From Orthosia cruda (Eukaryota; Arthropoda; Insecta; Lepidoptera; Noctuidae): DNA of 64,000 nt. The notes under the pieces are model-generated. The model saw only the letters and a program-made list of their open reading frames with translations, searched no databases and was not told the origin of the DNA. The stretch lies in NCBI GenBank assembly GCA_964057195.1, contig OZ059855.1, forward strand, positions 17,287,126 through 17,351,125, given 5' to 3'. The position numbers were made by a program, and so were the translations under genes. This document shows, piece by piece, positions 1-12,800 of the stretch. The first letter of the stretch is position 1. The number at the start of each line of letters is the position of its first letter.

Positions 1-81
1 AAAAGGAATATTTTGTCCCGTTTTTGCAACATTTTTCATTCATGCTCCGCTCCTATTGGTCGTAGCGTGATGTTATATAGC

Positions 82-207
82 CTATAACCTTGCTCGATAA
101 ATAAACTATGCAACACAAAAATATTTTATCAATCCCAACCAGTATTTCCTGAGATTAGCGCGTTTTAACAAACAAACTCTTCAGCTTTATAATATTAGTA
201 TAGATAT
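82..207 (+). repeat. 3' end of the TTATAATATTAGTATAGAT dispersed element
   Basis: The block ends in CTTTATAATATTAGTATAGAT at about 187-207. The same ending closes repeats at 4184, 24776 and 37782, and in altered form at 1745. Only the 3' part of the element is present here. Confidence 0.55.
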
Positions 208-1136
208 GGCATTTATTTTTGATACCATTTCAAACAAATTTTCCAACAGCTGGGCAAAGGTTTCAAAGTCTCAGAAATTGTTCTCCCATCTCCCAAACGA
301 TCCTCACCAGTACATGACCAGGGCGTTTCGCCACCTCTTTTTGGGTCGGCCTAGGTGGCGACCGACGTCCATTCAGTCACCCATTATATGGAGTCTTTTG
401 CTTATTTAAGCCTTCTTACCTATCAATTTGCACACTAACTACTTAGTAATTTTTCGGCATTTTGTCTCAATTAGTGCTAAACATAACAAGGCTGAGCCGT
501 CGCCCTATATAAGAAAAGTTAGTATTCTTTGGTATATGTAAGGTTTACCAATCGAGTTTTTACTGGGTTCACTATTCAAGAAACTAACAATGATCCTCTA
601 TATAGAACAAAAAAAAAACCATGCATGAAAGTTCAAACATCTAAATGACTATAATACAAAAGCGTGGATACAACACCTAGCGCCAAACCACCAAAAACAA
701 CCAACTCTCACCAACCAAACACCAACACCAACATTTGCAATTCACCACCAACACGTAAACATGGCGCCAGAATTAGCAGTCAGCTTATTTAACTTTTTGA
801 ACTTTGTTAGTAAAGTTACACGCGTACGGGGGATGTTAAATAATTTCGTTATGATATAAACACTTGAGGGCTCTCACCCCAAGGATTACTGACGGACGGA
901 TTAACTTTGACAATGATAGAATAGGGGAATGTTTTATCTTTACGCCTGGTCGTGAAGGGGTGGGCGGAAGTTCATTTTGAAGTTGGTCAAGTGTTGGTTT
1001 AGATAGCTGTGTTATCTTTTTATGAGGTTAACTGAGTATGAAGAAGTTTTCTGCTGTCTTTGATGGTTGTAATGTCTTTCATGGTACTTAATATTCCACT
1101 GTATAACAATAACAATCACACGATTTTAAATAACTA
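208..1136. other. No gene seen
   Basis: AT-rich sequence with short A runs and a CCAACACCAACA-rich stretch near 700-750. I see no splice-flanked open exon and no recognisable mobile element. Confidence 0.5.
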
Positions 1137-1745
1137 GCTGACTCCCGGGGCTTCGCACCCGTCAATTGGCTACCAACCTACCTACCTACCATACCAACTC
1201 TACCCACCTACCCTATCCTACCCACCCTACCCTACCCTACCCTCCCTACCCAACCCTAACTACCCAACGCTACCTACCAAACCCTACCTAATCATGTAGT
1301 TCACATTTGTTATGTATCATCAATAGTTTTCTCAGCGCACGCCAAAGAATGAATTTTATATGCAACATTTTGCTACTTTGGGTTATTATTGCAATTTTCA
1401 TAAGAATCTCTAATTTTTTTGGTCAAAGTGGCTTCCACATAAATGGTAAATATATGCTTTCAAGGACTTTTATTTAGAACTATTTAAGACAAACAATCCT
1501 GCTGTACATTATATTTGTGTATCTCCAACGGTTTAGGCAGCGCACGCGAAGATAGCTCTCAGAGGGCAGATTTTTTTCCGACTCACTTAATATTTATCGT
1601 TATATTATGACCAAATTACAAAAAAACATTATAAATTGTACTGTAAAGTTTCATCCAAATCTGTTTAGTAGTTTTTGCGTGAAAGAGTAACAAACATACA
1701 TACATCCATCCTCACAAACTTTCGCATTTATAATATTAGGTAGGA
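1137..1745 (+). repeat. TAGCTGACTCCCGGGGCTTCG element with an internal CCTACC array
   Basis: It starts CTAGCTGACTCCCGGGGCTTCGC, runs through a degenerate (CCTACC)n array at about 1170-1290, and ends CATTTATAATATTAGG. The same layout occurs at 23556-24030 and 36663-37782. The middle contains a second degenerate copy of the AGCGCACGC module. Confidence 0.6.
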
Positions 1746-2329
1746 TTGGTGCTAGCTTTAGCTTTGAGCATTGGTTCTATCTTTCCTCGTGGAGGTTTTA
1801 AGATCGAACACAACATTGAGGAAGCTTCATCTTGGAATAACTACTGCCACTATGCCTTAGGGCTTGAATCTAACCGTCCATGTTTTGATTTGATAATGAC
1901 TACTGCCATTGTCATGCACGAAAGCATTTACGAAGATTGTGACTTTGAAATAATATACAAAACTCCTCAAACAGAGTATATCATCGCCCTGTCCTTATTC
2001 CACGTTTTCTTCTTCCCTGATAACCTTATAGCTATCATTTACTTTACACCCTTTTCTTTTAGATAGATCTAATTTCTTCAATGCCTTGGTCGAGTTATTT
2101 ATTTTTTTATACAATAAAATTCCACACTTCACCTCTCTAACAGGGGACCGATAAAAACAAGTTTTAATATCTCACGCGGGAAATTACAAATAAAATATGT
2201 TATTTTCGAAAAAACTTATTTTATGCACGTACGAAATGCAGTAATACGAGTTGCAAAACAAACAAACAACGTAATAATTGTACTGTTGCTCGTTCCCCAG
2301 GTTCAGGGTGGAGCATAGAGGAAAGTGGG
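1746..2329. other. No supported gene; one unremarkable open frame
   Basis: An open frame of 106 codons starts at 1746 directly after the preceding repeat. It has no flanking splice logic and no motif I recognise, so I do not call it a gene. Confidence 0.4.
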
Positions 2330-2826
2330 GCAGATGGGGCACTCCACAACATTTCCTTTTTTTGTCCTTACACTAGGCATTTCTCCTGTATCGTGGGTGT
2401 ATTTACAAATACATAAACTCACATACACAAACAACTCGACCCGGAAAAACTATCTGTAGGTCATATACTTTAATTTATATATATTTATATATATACTTTA
2501 TTGTACACCAAGATAAGACAATACAAAAGAAACATTAAAAATTAAAACAAACATACAATAGGCGGCCTAATAATATAATTATATTCTATATAATTCTTAA
2601 TTATTAAATTTTATTGTACGCCAAAATAATACATTTAAGTGAACAAAGTGAAAAGAATATCCATGTACAACGACGAGCTTAACTCCAAATGTTTTCTTCC
2701 CGCAAACCTTTGAGTGATCGAGATCATATAATAATAGACGGTAATCCAAATAGATATTTTCCGTGCGGGAATCGACCCCGCGACACGTAACTCAGCAGTC
2801 AATCGCTCAACCACTGAGCCAACCAT
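2330..2826 (-). repeat. tRNA-headed SINE (family A), split by a LINE tail
   Basis: On the minus strand the head at 2826-2761 shows an A box (TGGCTCAGTGG) and a B box (GGTCGATTCCC), but no tRNA anticodon stem is readable. The SINE tail (sequence resembling CACCCACGATACAGGAGAAAT) is at about 2460-2345. Between them lie LINE-like 3' ends with TTTATTGTAC(A/G)CCAA at about 2498-2640. The intact copy at 45834-45999 shows what an uninterrupted element looks like. Confidence 0.6.
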
Positions 2827-2830
2827 GTTT

Positions 2831-3797
2831 AAAATACTTTGAAAGCCGATATTGTTTTTTTTTGCTGAAGTTACTGAAGGAGTTTCATATAACTAGGCTA
2901 AACAAGGCTAGGGCCTGAAAATATTGACGGTTTCCAAAACTTATAAGTTCAGATTTAGCTTGTCTAAGATCAACGTTCTAAAGATAACAGAAGTATTAGT
3001 TATGTTTCGAATTATATTTGGAGTTTATTCTACTAAGTATACTACTAAACCACGCGGCTGATTCCACATATTTTCAATTATCGAAAGGTATTTCCTTTAA
3101 TATACCACGGTAATACCATTTCTGTCATGTCTTCATCTTAGGCGATCCATTGACTATTGAAATATTTGTAATGCTGTCAGTTGTCTCCTTCGTTCTAAAA
3201 CACGGATAGAAATATACCTACTTTAAAATATGGTGACCAGCAAAATTTTAGATGCTGATACCACTTTAAAAAATCAGAAGTGCAACGCATTCAAACCTCA
3301 TAATTTTGAAGAATATCTCAGAAGTTCAATCACGAGATATTAATAGTATTTATCTATATTAATACAATGACAAAAATGATTTAAAGCACCCTCTACCACT
3401 CCTCCTACTCTTTGCCCAAGCATTATGTAGGTCCGACTTTGTCAGAGCATCCGTGCTCTGAATAAACAATTCCGTCGCTGTCTGGCCCAATAGAAATATT
3501 CACTTATCTGCACGCTCTTTGTCCTTAGCGTAGCAGCAGAGCTCCAGGGTAACAATAGTCGGTGGTCGATACTGCAGTGCTGATGTGGCTATAGAACTGT
3601 CTGTATTGTGAAGGTTCCTTTTAAGTAAAGCTTTTACATTTATGTTAGTTTTCAAAGATGAGTGGCCTGATTTTATTAGGTACTAGCTTCTGCCAGCGGT
3701 TCGCGTATATGCCAGAAATTCTCCCAAGGGAAACGAACTCACGAGATCCTATGTCCTTCAACAAGATTCAATTATCCCTATACCAAAAGTGGTCAAA
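2831..3797. other. No gene seen
   Basis: Unique-looking AT-rich sequence. I searched it for the missing upstream Ig exon of the Side-like gene (cysteine in YxC with an acceptor before it) and found none. Confidence 0.4.
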
Positions 3798-4150
3798 ATA
3801 AGGATGTTTTCTGGGTAAGAAAATTATAATTCTCTCTAGTCCGTCAGTGAGATTATAAAATAATATTAAATCCGTATTTTGTGCTTTGTCAAATTTATAA
3901 AAACTGACAAAGATAAAGCGCATCCAAGTTCAGGAGCTTAGGACGTCACTTTGTCAGTATAAAGTGCAGCACAACGTGACGTCACACGATATACCGCACT
4001 GATCGTCGTAATTTTTTGTTTACGTGGCAAAAGAAAAAATAAGTGTCTAATATTTTTTGATTATCTAACTGACGGACTACATAGTTATTTTTTGTCAACT
4101 ACCGTATTGGTTGATTGGTTTAGGCATCAAAACGTATCAGTTAGACTAGA
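3798..4150 (+). mobile_element. Degenerate foldback MITE related to the one at 12436-12668
   Basis: The left part (AATAAGGATGTT, CTAGTCCGTCAGTGAGATTAT) and right part (TTATCTAACTGACGGACTA, TTTTTTGTCAAC) match, in opposite orientation, the two ends of the element at 12436-12668. TGACGTCAC lies in the middle of both. The ends are more decayed here. Confidence 0.5.
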
Positions 4151-4391
4151 TTCTTACTTTTGCATTTATGATATTAGTATGGATTGTCTTGAAGTTTCCT
4201 AGACGGCCCTCACTTTCGTCTTTCATGAAAGATACAAAGAGAATTCAAGGTAAACTGATAATCCGGTGAATGTTGCGGAAACCTTCTTTCCGTAAAAAAA
4301 CTTTATATTATACAAACAGTCTCCAAAACGATATTTGCCACCAGGCAATTTAATAAAAGTCCTGGAAAATGCGTCAAAAAAATTAAAAACG

Positions 4392-5036
4392 TTAAAAACT
4401 CGAAAACGTAGCGAGCCAAACCCGCATTTATTTACATTAATAAAACTCTAAAAAACAAAAAACGTAGCGAGCCAAACCCGCATTTATTTACGATTAATAA
4501 AACTCTAAAAAACAAAACAAAAATACCCTTATTCACATTGAAATAAGGTCGCATTTCTTTGACAAGCAAAAGTGACCCTTATTCTCATTAGCATAAGGTC
4601 CACATTGATCACCATTGTCACAGAAACAGCTCAGAGAGACCGATAAAAGGCAAAAAAATTACGACCAACAAAAATTTTAAAACCCTTATATCTCAGAAAC
4701 GGTTGAAGTTAGCGCATTTCTGACAAAAAAATTTGCCCCCCTGCCCGCGCTACTTCATCCAGGAGAACAAGATAGGATTTACCCCCCCCCACCTTAACCG
4801 TTTACCTCCCCCCGCAAAAAAATATTTCATTCTAAAAATACCAACACGGAAATCGAAAACACGTGCAACAAACCTCCCCCCCCCGCCCCCCTGCCCCTCA
4901 CCACTCAGATTCCACAGAATTCAAAAACCTTATTTAAAACAAAACAAAAATACCCTTATTAACATTGAAATAAGGTCGCTTTTCTTTGACAAGCAAAAGT
5001 GACCCTTATTCTCATTAGCATAAGGTCCACATTGAT
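4392..5036. repeat. Direct repeats flanking a C-rich core
   Basis: Two levels of duplication are visible. A unit of about 57 bp beginning ACGTAGCGAGCCAAACCCGC occurs at about 4408 and 4465. A block of about 101 bp occurs at 4509-4609 and again at 4936-5036 with few differences, each containing CCCTTATT and AATAAGGTC inverted motifs. The core between the long repeats carries runs of 7-9 cytosines near 4780 and 4880. I do not recognise a coding product. Confidence 0.6.
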
Positions 5037-5039
5037 GGA

Positions 5040-6687
5040 CAGTGGGGAGCGTGAGGTTTTTTCGTTACGGCATTTCTGGATTCGGTCCCCGCGCTCAAGG
5101 CTCGCGAAAGAAGCTATGCAATAGCTTAAAAAATATGCTTATACAATAAAATAGTTTTGAATGTAAGAAAATCTTAACCAATTTGATTAAGACACTTACT
5201 TACGATGACACGAAGGCACTTCTAGAGCACATACATTAGCAAATGCACTATCACATACACTTTCACACACAGACTTACACACACATCCTCACTACACTCT
5301 AACAATCACACTCACACACACTAACACCCCCACAGTTTGACTACGCACAGATTTCCACACTCGAGAAATACTCTCAACTACTTGTACTGATAGTGTTATT
5401 AATTATTGCTATATTATGGAAGAGCGGAGTCTCCTGACACAGGCATTATTTGCTTAAAAGGAGGCTCCAAACACTAAACCCTTATGTAAACTGAAGCATC
5501 AATAATCTTTTTTTTTTTTATAAATAGCTGGAATACAAAAAGCACTTTTACAAGCTTATATGGACGAAGACGAATCTCCTTGGCTCTTTAAGCAAATTGA
5601 TGGTGTGGATATTATAAGCCATGAAATCGACTGAAATAAAATTAGAACACCAAAAGATTGGGTTTCAAAAATATACTTATAAAGTTGAAAATATAAAGTG
5701 CTAGTATGTCAGTAACGCTTTATATAAAACTAAACAGCCCACGTTCTCAATCATTAAATCCGCTTATATTAACGTTAAGATCCTCAAGTTAGAAGTCCTT
5801 GAAACTATCACTTCGAATATCAAATCTTTGAAAGGTCTCACAATTTTCAAACTTCGTGACAGCTTTAATCAATCAATCTAAAAGTTAGTCTTGAATTTAA
5901 GGAAAATTGCCTATTAGGTACGCTAGTAGCTGTACCCGAATTTCAGACAAAAATGAGTAAATAGTTAAAACGTGTACCGAATCAAAAGATTTTTTTTTAG
6001 CTCGTAATGATTCTTAAAATATTGACAAGCGTGCCAATTTTACGCCATTTTGCATTGTTGAAATAGCAAACAATTGTCTAACTGGCGTACAAATTGGAAA
6101 TGGATCAATAAAAATATATCGAGATTTCTTCTTTAAAAAAAATAACTTTTGATTTAGTGTTTATTAGTTTTAAGTCACCATTTCTGATTAGTGTGTGTCA
6201 GGCCCTGCCGGTCTATTCTGTAGACATCTGACCATGATAACTTAGGTGGAGTAATCTTGAAGTCAACTGATTAGACTCATTCCACCTTGATTAGATGGAT
6301 AGGCCGCTCACTTCACGCTTACTTCACCTAATTTTTCTCGGTGTTTTTTCACAGTTTAGCACGACAGTTTCTGGAAAAAACTTTTTCGCGAACGCGTGTT
6401 ACCTGCTGTGATTGGTTCAATGAATTTTCAACAGCCAATCGTAGCACTCGAATTGCCTTTAGTTTTAATTTATTTATAGAAATCGGGGATTAATGATATG
6501 AAAGTATCCTGCAAAAGAATTACAAGCATGTGTATTTGGTACAGGTTGAATCATTCCTGTCGACGTCTCGGAACACTCCACGAGTCGTTGCGTAATAGCA
6601 ATGAATACATGTGTTAGCACAAATGTCTTCAAATTTGTATGGACCTGTAGTTACGAGTACTTTACTTAGATATAACGTTTGTTGCAG
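5040..6687. other. Intron or upstream region of the Side-like gene; no gene seen
   Basis: It contains CA-rich stretches near 5260-5330 and a short inverted motif near 6405-6450 (GATTGGTTCAATGAA and AACAGCCAATC). No exon is recognised before the acceptor at 6687. Since the exon at 6688 begins mid-codon, this sequence is at least partly intronic. Confidence 0.5.
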
Positions 6688-6824
6688 ATCCACCAGTGAC
6701 TCAGATATCGCTGGTAGAACCCAAGGAGCCTCGTCTGCTGCGAGAAGACGAGAATGCTGAGCTGTTGTGTTCAGCTGACGCGTCACCACCAGCTGTTAAT
6801 TTTACTTTTTATAAGGGACCAGAA
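6688..6824 (+). CDS. Side-like gene, exon a: first half of an Ig domain
   Basis: The acceptor is TTGCAG at 6682-6687 and the donor is GTAAGT at 6825. The exon opens with two bases that finish a split codon, then encodes PPVTQISL and the B-strand cysteine in LLCSADASPPAVNFTFYK. The usual core tryptophan three residues on is phenylalanine (FTFYK), which is tolerated in some Ig domains. It ends on a codon boundary. The phase-1 entry shows that a coding exon lies upstream. Confidence 0.85.
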
Positions 6825-9800
6825 GTAAGTGTGTGATAATTATGGAATTAGAATTTCAATTTTGTTTTTTTTAATTAGTGGCTAATAATAACTATTTCTG
6901 AAGTAAAAAGCTTTTCACCACCATCCTCTTGCTTATTACCTATTCACCTAACACCTCATATTTCTCTTACCATTCTTATTTCAGTTGCATGCAAATGCCT
7001 TTCATTAATCCCTTATGTGGCCCAATCCTTAAAGGATTAGCCATTGTTTTGTGAACTAACCTACCACCATTTCATCCACAATAATTATTTTGACATAAAA
7101 TCACTTAAATCGCAAATAAAACATTATTGACTCCGTACTTGCTTTTATTCAAGTCAACCTTCTCTAGAATATAGCAACAAATTCATAAATAAAAGTATCT
7201 AAACGATTTTAAACTCCAACATTATAAAGAAATTCAACTAAGTCAGCTTTAAATAGTGAGTTGGCATGTTCAAGTACCTAAGTTTTAGTTGGCGTGATAC
7301 AATAATGAGAAATTAATTGTTGCTTCATGAAAATTCAATTTATTATGCGGGCAAATAATAACTTCATAATAACTTTCAGTTCGGTTTTACGTAATACGTT
7401 CTCATAATCAGTTTGCTTTTATTTTTAGTCTTGAGGCTTAAAAATTATTCAATACCCTTTTGAGGAATTTGTTTGTAATTGTTTAACTATTTTTGGATAT
7501 CTTATCCTCTTTGTTTTGTAGTGAATTAAAATATACGAGTAAATAATAAATTCTGGCCTTACATTGTTCCGCTTTTGGTTTGATAAGGCCTATCTTTAAC
7601 AGTTATAACAAAAAGTAGGAAGGATATAAAGTAAGGGTTTAAGAAGTTAAAAGTTGGGAATACCGAGGAGTCAGAATTTGTTTTTTATATATATATATAG
7701 TCATAGGCTCGCGCTTGACCACTATTTCACCTGATGGTAATCGTTGATGTTGATGTTAACATATTTCTAAGCTAAGTATTTGCTTCAAATTGTCATAGTC
7801 CCAGTTTTTGAAATATGTATTTTCTTAAGTTCGGTTTCCACTTATCTATGATAGTTCATTTCATAATCTTCCTGCCCTTGTCCCATATTACTTGGGGTTA
7901 GCGCAACACGTTTTCTTCTTCCATACCGTCCTGTCACGCCATCACTGACTCCCTTTTCTTTCATATCACTCCTCACACAGTCCATCCATCTTTTCTTTGG
8001 CCGTCCCCTCCCTCTCCATCCATCCACAATTATATTTAGTTACAGTCGTGATATTAATTTATTTGATTTTATCCAGTTGTCATCTTACATTGACAAACAG
8101 CAACTTTATTGATATATTTGTTTTGTCCAGGTCCACTTAATCAGAGACGATCCTATCGGCGGCTTATCCATAGAGAACAATAGGCTGGTCATCAGAGGGT
8201 TGAGGAGACATCACTCGACGGTGTACCGGTGTCGAGCTAGAAATTCTGAAGGCAGTGCATTGAGTGACCCTCTTACTTTGAACGTTCTATGTGAGTGAAT
8301 TATTATTACAAGCTTTTAATTAATTCCAATGTATGTATGCATGTATGTAAGTTTGTTCGAGTAAAATCTTGCAACTGAATATTAAAGCAGTTATCCTGTA
8401 CCGATTGAGATAAATTTTTGCATACACGTTTAGTTTGGATGACAATGTATGGTTAGCTAAGTGACGTCAAGTGGCCCAAGATAGTGAACTAGTTATTTTT
8501 TATGCACAACCATGATATGGGTATCAAATGAAAGGGTTTGCTGAGAAGAATATGAAGAAAGCTTGTTTTAATAAAACATTTTTAATGAATAAATATTAAA
8601 TTCTTTATTGATTTATTTTGTCAGTACAGCTCAACAAGTAACATTAGCAAGAAAATATGTGTTTGTGAGCACACGATCGGTCGATGTAGCGATGCATGAA
8701 GTAGGCTCATGTCCACCAGTGGATGTCTTTCAGTTGAAATTATCATGTTGATTGTTTCATGTCAACATAAAATCTAATTTCAGCATTTAGATAAGCAATT
8801 TTTATAACTAATGGCAGTAGATTTGTAGTGTTATGCAGACTTGTGTTGCTCGAGAGACATTGTTTTTAACATCTTATTCAGTATATTTCTATTATCACTG
8901 GATATATATATAATATATCTTTTCTTCATTCATATTTACTCACGTTTCTCTTCTTTCTGTAGCCCGACCAGAATGCGCAGCGGGTAACGTGGTCCAGCAG
9001 TTAGCTGGTGCCCCTGGAGGAGAAGTCAGAGCAAGATGCTCAGTGACTGCTCCAGCCAGTCGAGACGCAGGGCCATTGAGGTTCTACTGGACTTATAACG
9101 GGACCAAGGATGTTTTGCCGGTATGTTGTCGTTGTTGTATCTAATTCCACCTATCCGTTTCATCATCGGACTACAAAACATACGGAGATACACCATCGGT
9201 ATGTGGTGGACATCCCACCCATACGCACTAAACGTTTTGGAAATACTTTCATTTTGCGTACGGCTAAGAAGTGGAATTCCCTGCCAGAGTCTGTGTTTTC
9301 TGGTCTTAAGGGACTTTAAGTGAAGAGTGAATAGGTTACTTCTAGGCAAGCATACTTCACCGTCGACCACATCATCGCGTACCATCAGGTGAGATAGTGG
9401 TCAAAAGTGAGCTAAACTATAAAAAAAAAATACAATTTTGGCTAACCAGTAAATAAATGCTGAAATGTTATTTTGGCACATCTCAAAAGTAATAAAGCGT
9501 TTATTTCTGTCTTATCTGTACATATATTTTTATGTTTTGTGCTCATTTCAATATGTGGACTGGCGATCAGAAGATTTGGTTGTAGACTATCAAAGGTTTA
9601 AGATTTAGAAAAGACGGGTCTTACTCTCTCGCCATTTATTGAGAAGAGAGATGGAGCTATACTGGATGAAGAGCACTATCCCTGTTTAACAGCAGAATGA
9701 TGATGGCGTTGATTCGTTGTGACCGCTGGTCTTTACACTAAACTCAAAAGTCCTAGCTCTGTGGTTTCGGCTTTATTCAGAGAACGCTTAATATCAAATG

Positions 9801-12800
9801 CAACAGTATGTTTTTAAATCTGTGTCAATTCCAACAGATACCAGCAGCAAACGTCACAGTGATGGGTTCCACCAGCACAGTTATCCACGGTCTTCACTCA
9901 GACATTGAAGAAGACTTGGGATGGCTTGCATGTTGGGCCAGCAATGATGTGGGTAACCAAAGGGAGCCATGCCTGTTCAGGATCTTGCCTGCTGGTAACA
10001 ATTTGAATATTTTCAGAATTAAGATATTCTGGTGGTTAACTTTTAGATTAGGTAGACCGTCTTTGCCTAGCTTTATAGGCAGCACAACTGTAATAGTAGA
10101 AATAGCATTTGATTTTCATTTTATATTTACATATTTAGAATGTAGACTGTTTTACTAGACGTAAATTCTCGTATTATTTTATTTAATAAAGCAACGGATA
10201 CTTGGTATTGTCGTTCTCAGATCAGATTTACTTAAATATTTAGCATGTCACCATCATCTACATCAATTGCATGCCCACCATACACCATCACTTCACTTCC
10301 GCAGCGCTCCCTGAACCGCCAAACAACTGCGAGATCGAAAACGAGCTCCTGCACTGCGATCCAGGTCACGATGGTGGTCTACCTCAGCGGTTCCTTCTAG
10401 AAGCTTTGGAGGTACGGCATCGCACTGAAACCGCACAAGAAGACAATGAGATCTCCACGATGAATGATCAGGTGAGCGTGGCGGTGCTGCCGCAAGCTGC
10501 TAACAAGTCCCTCGCATCCATTTGTGTCTTCATCTTAAAGCCTCGTGTGCTTGAGGAGAGTTTCTGGACAGTCATTAGATGAAAATGTTCTCGAAAGATT
10601 TTTTAAACAAGAACTTCTCATCCTTACGAGATACGAATGTTCTTCGTTCACCTTACTAACTTTGATGACTTTTGTTTTAACCTTACTAAGTTTGCCACTT
10701 AATATTAATTCATTGCACATTTTTTCCGCCACTAAATAATATAATGTTCTAAGTATGGTTCTGTTCCTCGTAAGTCAAGGTGTTTCTTGACTAAATTCAT
10801 CTCTTTACAATAATCTAGAAAAACAAAATACTCGAGTCGAGAAACTCTCTGCGTGTAATCGATTTTTTAAGATTATTCTTCTCCATGTTGTCTTCTTGAG
10901 TTAAGTTAAGACTTTCTTTCTTCAAAATTACCTTACCTTTATTCAATTTTTGATTCTATGAAGTCAAAGGCTAGGCTTGTTTGTGAAATTACTTATCTTC
11001 CGCTTTCTAAAGGGATTGCCTTGAAATGGTTTCACAGGAATTCTATTATCGAATCTTCGTTCTACTTACAATCACTTTAGAACTATTACATGTTGTTATG
11101 ATATTTGCCACTACATTCGTGTTTTAGTTTTTGAAACTTCATTATCGATAGCAGAATGGTCGTTTCAATACTAAAAAGATTAACAAAATATTCTCCAATA
11201 TAGAAAGCAACTGAAAAATCTGTCACGTTGCCAAATGATCCTGCTTTTCCAGACTATTATTTTTACCTTGTATATTCAGCCATATATTTCATTTATTCTA
11301 ACTTTAAATAAAAATACTGTAAAACTCGCTCGGTTTACTTTTACTCTAGTACTATGAAATTCTGTTTGAATTGTATCAAAAATATGTAAAAACGACACCA
11401 AAAAATTCCTGTTACTGTCCTCAATAGGTTTGTATGACGCGTTCGTTTAATTCATGCTCTATTTGGTAGTTTTATTCGATCGCAGATTTACTTTGAACCG
11501 ATTTCACTAAATTCAATTTATGTAAATACAGTGTTCTGATTTTTAGATATCGCTGAGAAACTTATTTTGATCTTATTGCGATTAGTTTCATTGGTGGAAT
11601 CAGCCTTAACTTGTAACTTCTGCATGTAGTTTTTTCTAACATCTTGTATTTATTTGGTTTCATAAATTTCGATGTTATTCTGGTAATCTAAGCATCTTGT
11701 GTTTCTTTGTTTACTTACTTGTATTATTTATCAATGAAGTATCATATCCTGACGAAGAATTATATTCTTATTCGATACTCGTCATCGTTTGGCAAAGATT
11801 TCTTCAATAAACGAAGCCACGTTAAACGTTAAATACGACAGATTTTTTTCCTGCTACTGTGATTTATTAGATACACATTTAAAATATTTTATGTTATTTT
11901 TAATTCGATGCATGCTAAGGTTGTAGAAGCTCTTTATAAATGTATGTAAAATATTCAAACTTTACAGAAAGCCTTACTTTTTACGGTTTTTCGTGTTAAA
12001 TTTTATTGAAATTTAATAAAATTAAATACCAATATATTTTTCCTTATCTCAGGGTATCTCAGCTTTTGGACTGACAGAAGCTGTATATCGTGTCAGGAAC
12101 GACAAACCGCAATTCGCTTTAGATGCTTTATCTCCTGGAAAGTATACATTGCTGGTCTATGCTGAGACGCCTAGGGGAAGGTCACAAAGACCAGCAGCAT
12201 TGCACAGCGTACGAATACGAACTGCTGACGACTTGGATAGACCTGGTAAGTAAAATAAAATAAGGGCGAAAATATAAATGCCTGTAACTTGCATAAAAGT
12301 ATCAATTAACTTGCATTTTGCCATAATAAATTCTGATTGGTGAATGACAGAAAGGCATGCAAGCTTCTTACATACTATTATGCAAGTTATAGCCTTGTGT
12401 ATTTTCGCACTAATTCTGTAAAAAATCTGACTGAGAATAGGGATGTTGACAAAAAATATCTATTATTGCGCTAATTAGATAACCTAAAAATATTGGACAC
12501 ATATTTTTTGAATTGCCACGTAACAAAAAAACCAAGTGAAAAGTAAAGAGTACGTTGAGATACCGTGTGACGTCACGGTGTGCTACACTTTGTACTCCAA
12601 TATTATTTGATAATCTTACTGACGGACTAAATAGAATTAACATTTTTCTACCCAGGAACATCCCTATTCTGTGGTTTTTCATCCTTAAAATGTACTGGAT
12701 GACAGCAAACATACTCATAGAATCGTCTAAGAAACCAAAATTTGACAACACGTGACCTCCACCAACCCGCACTAGGCCCGCGTGGTGGATTACGGCCCAT

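Noticed and set aside
1746..2066. 106-codon frame as a gene
   Set aside because: No signal peptide, domain or splice context. It starts exactly where a repeat ends.
2761..2826. tRNA gene on the minus strand (also 45936-45999 and 58256-58335)
   Set aside because: Only A- and B-box-like parts are present and stems do not fold as a tRNA. The same SINE body follows, so these are SINE heads.
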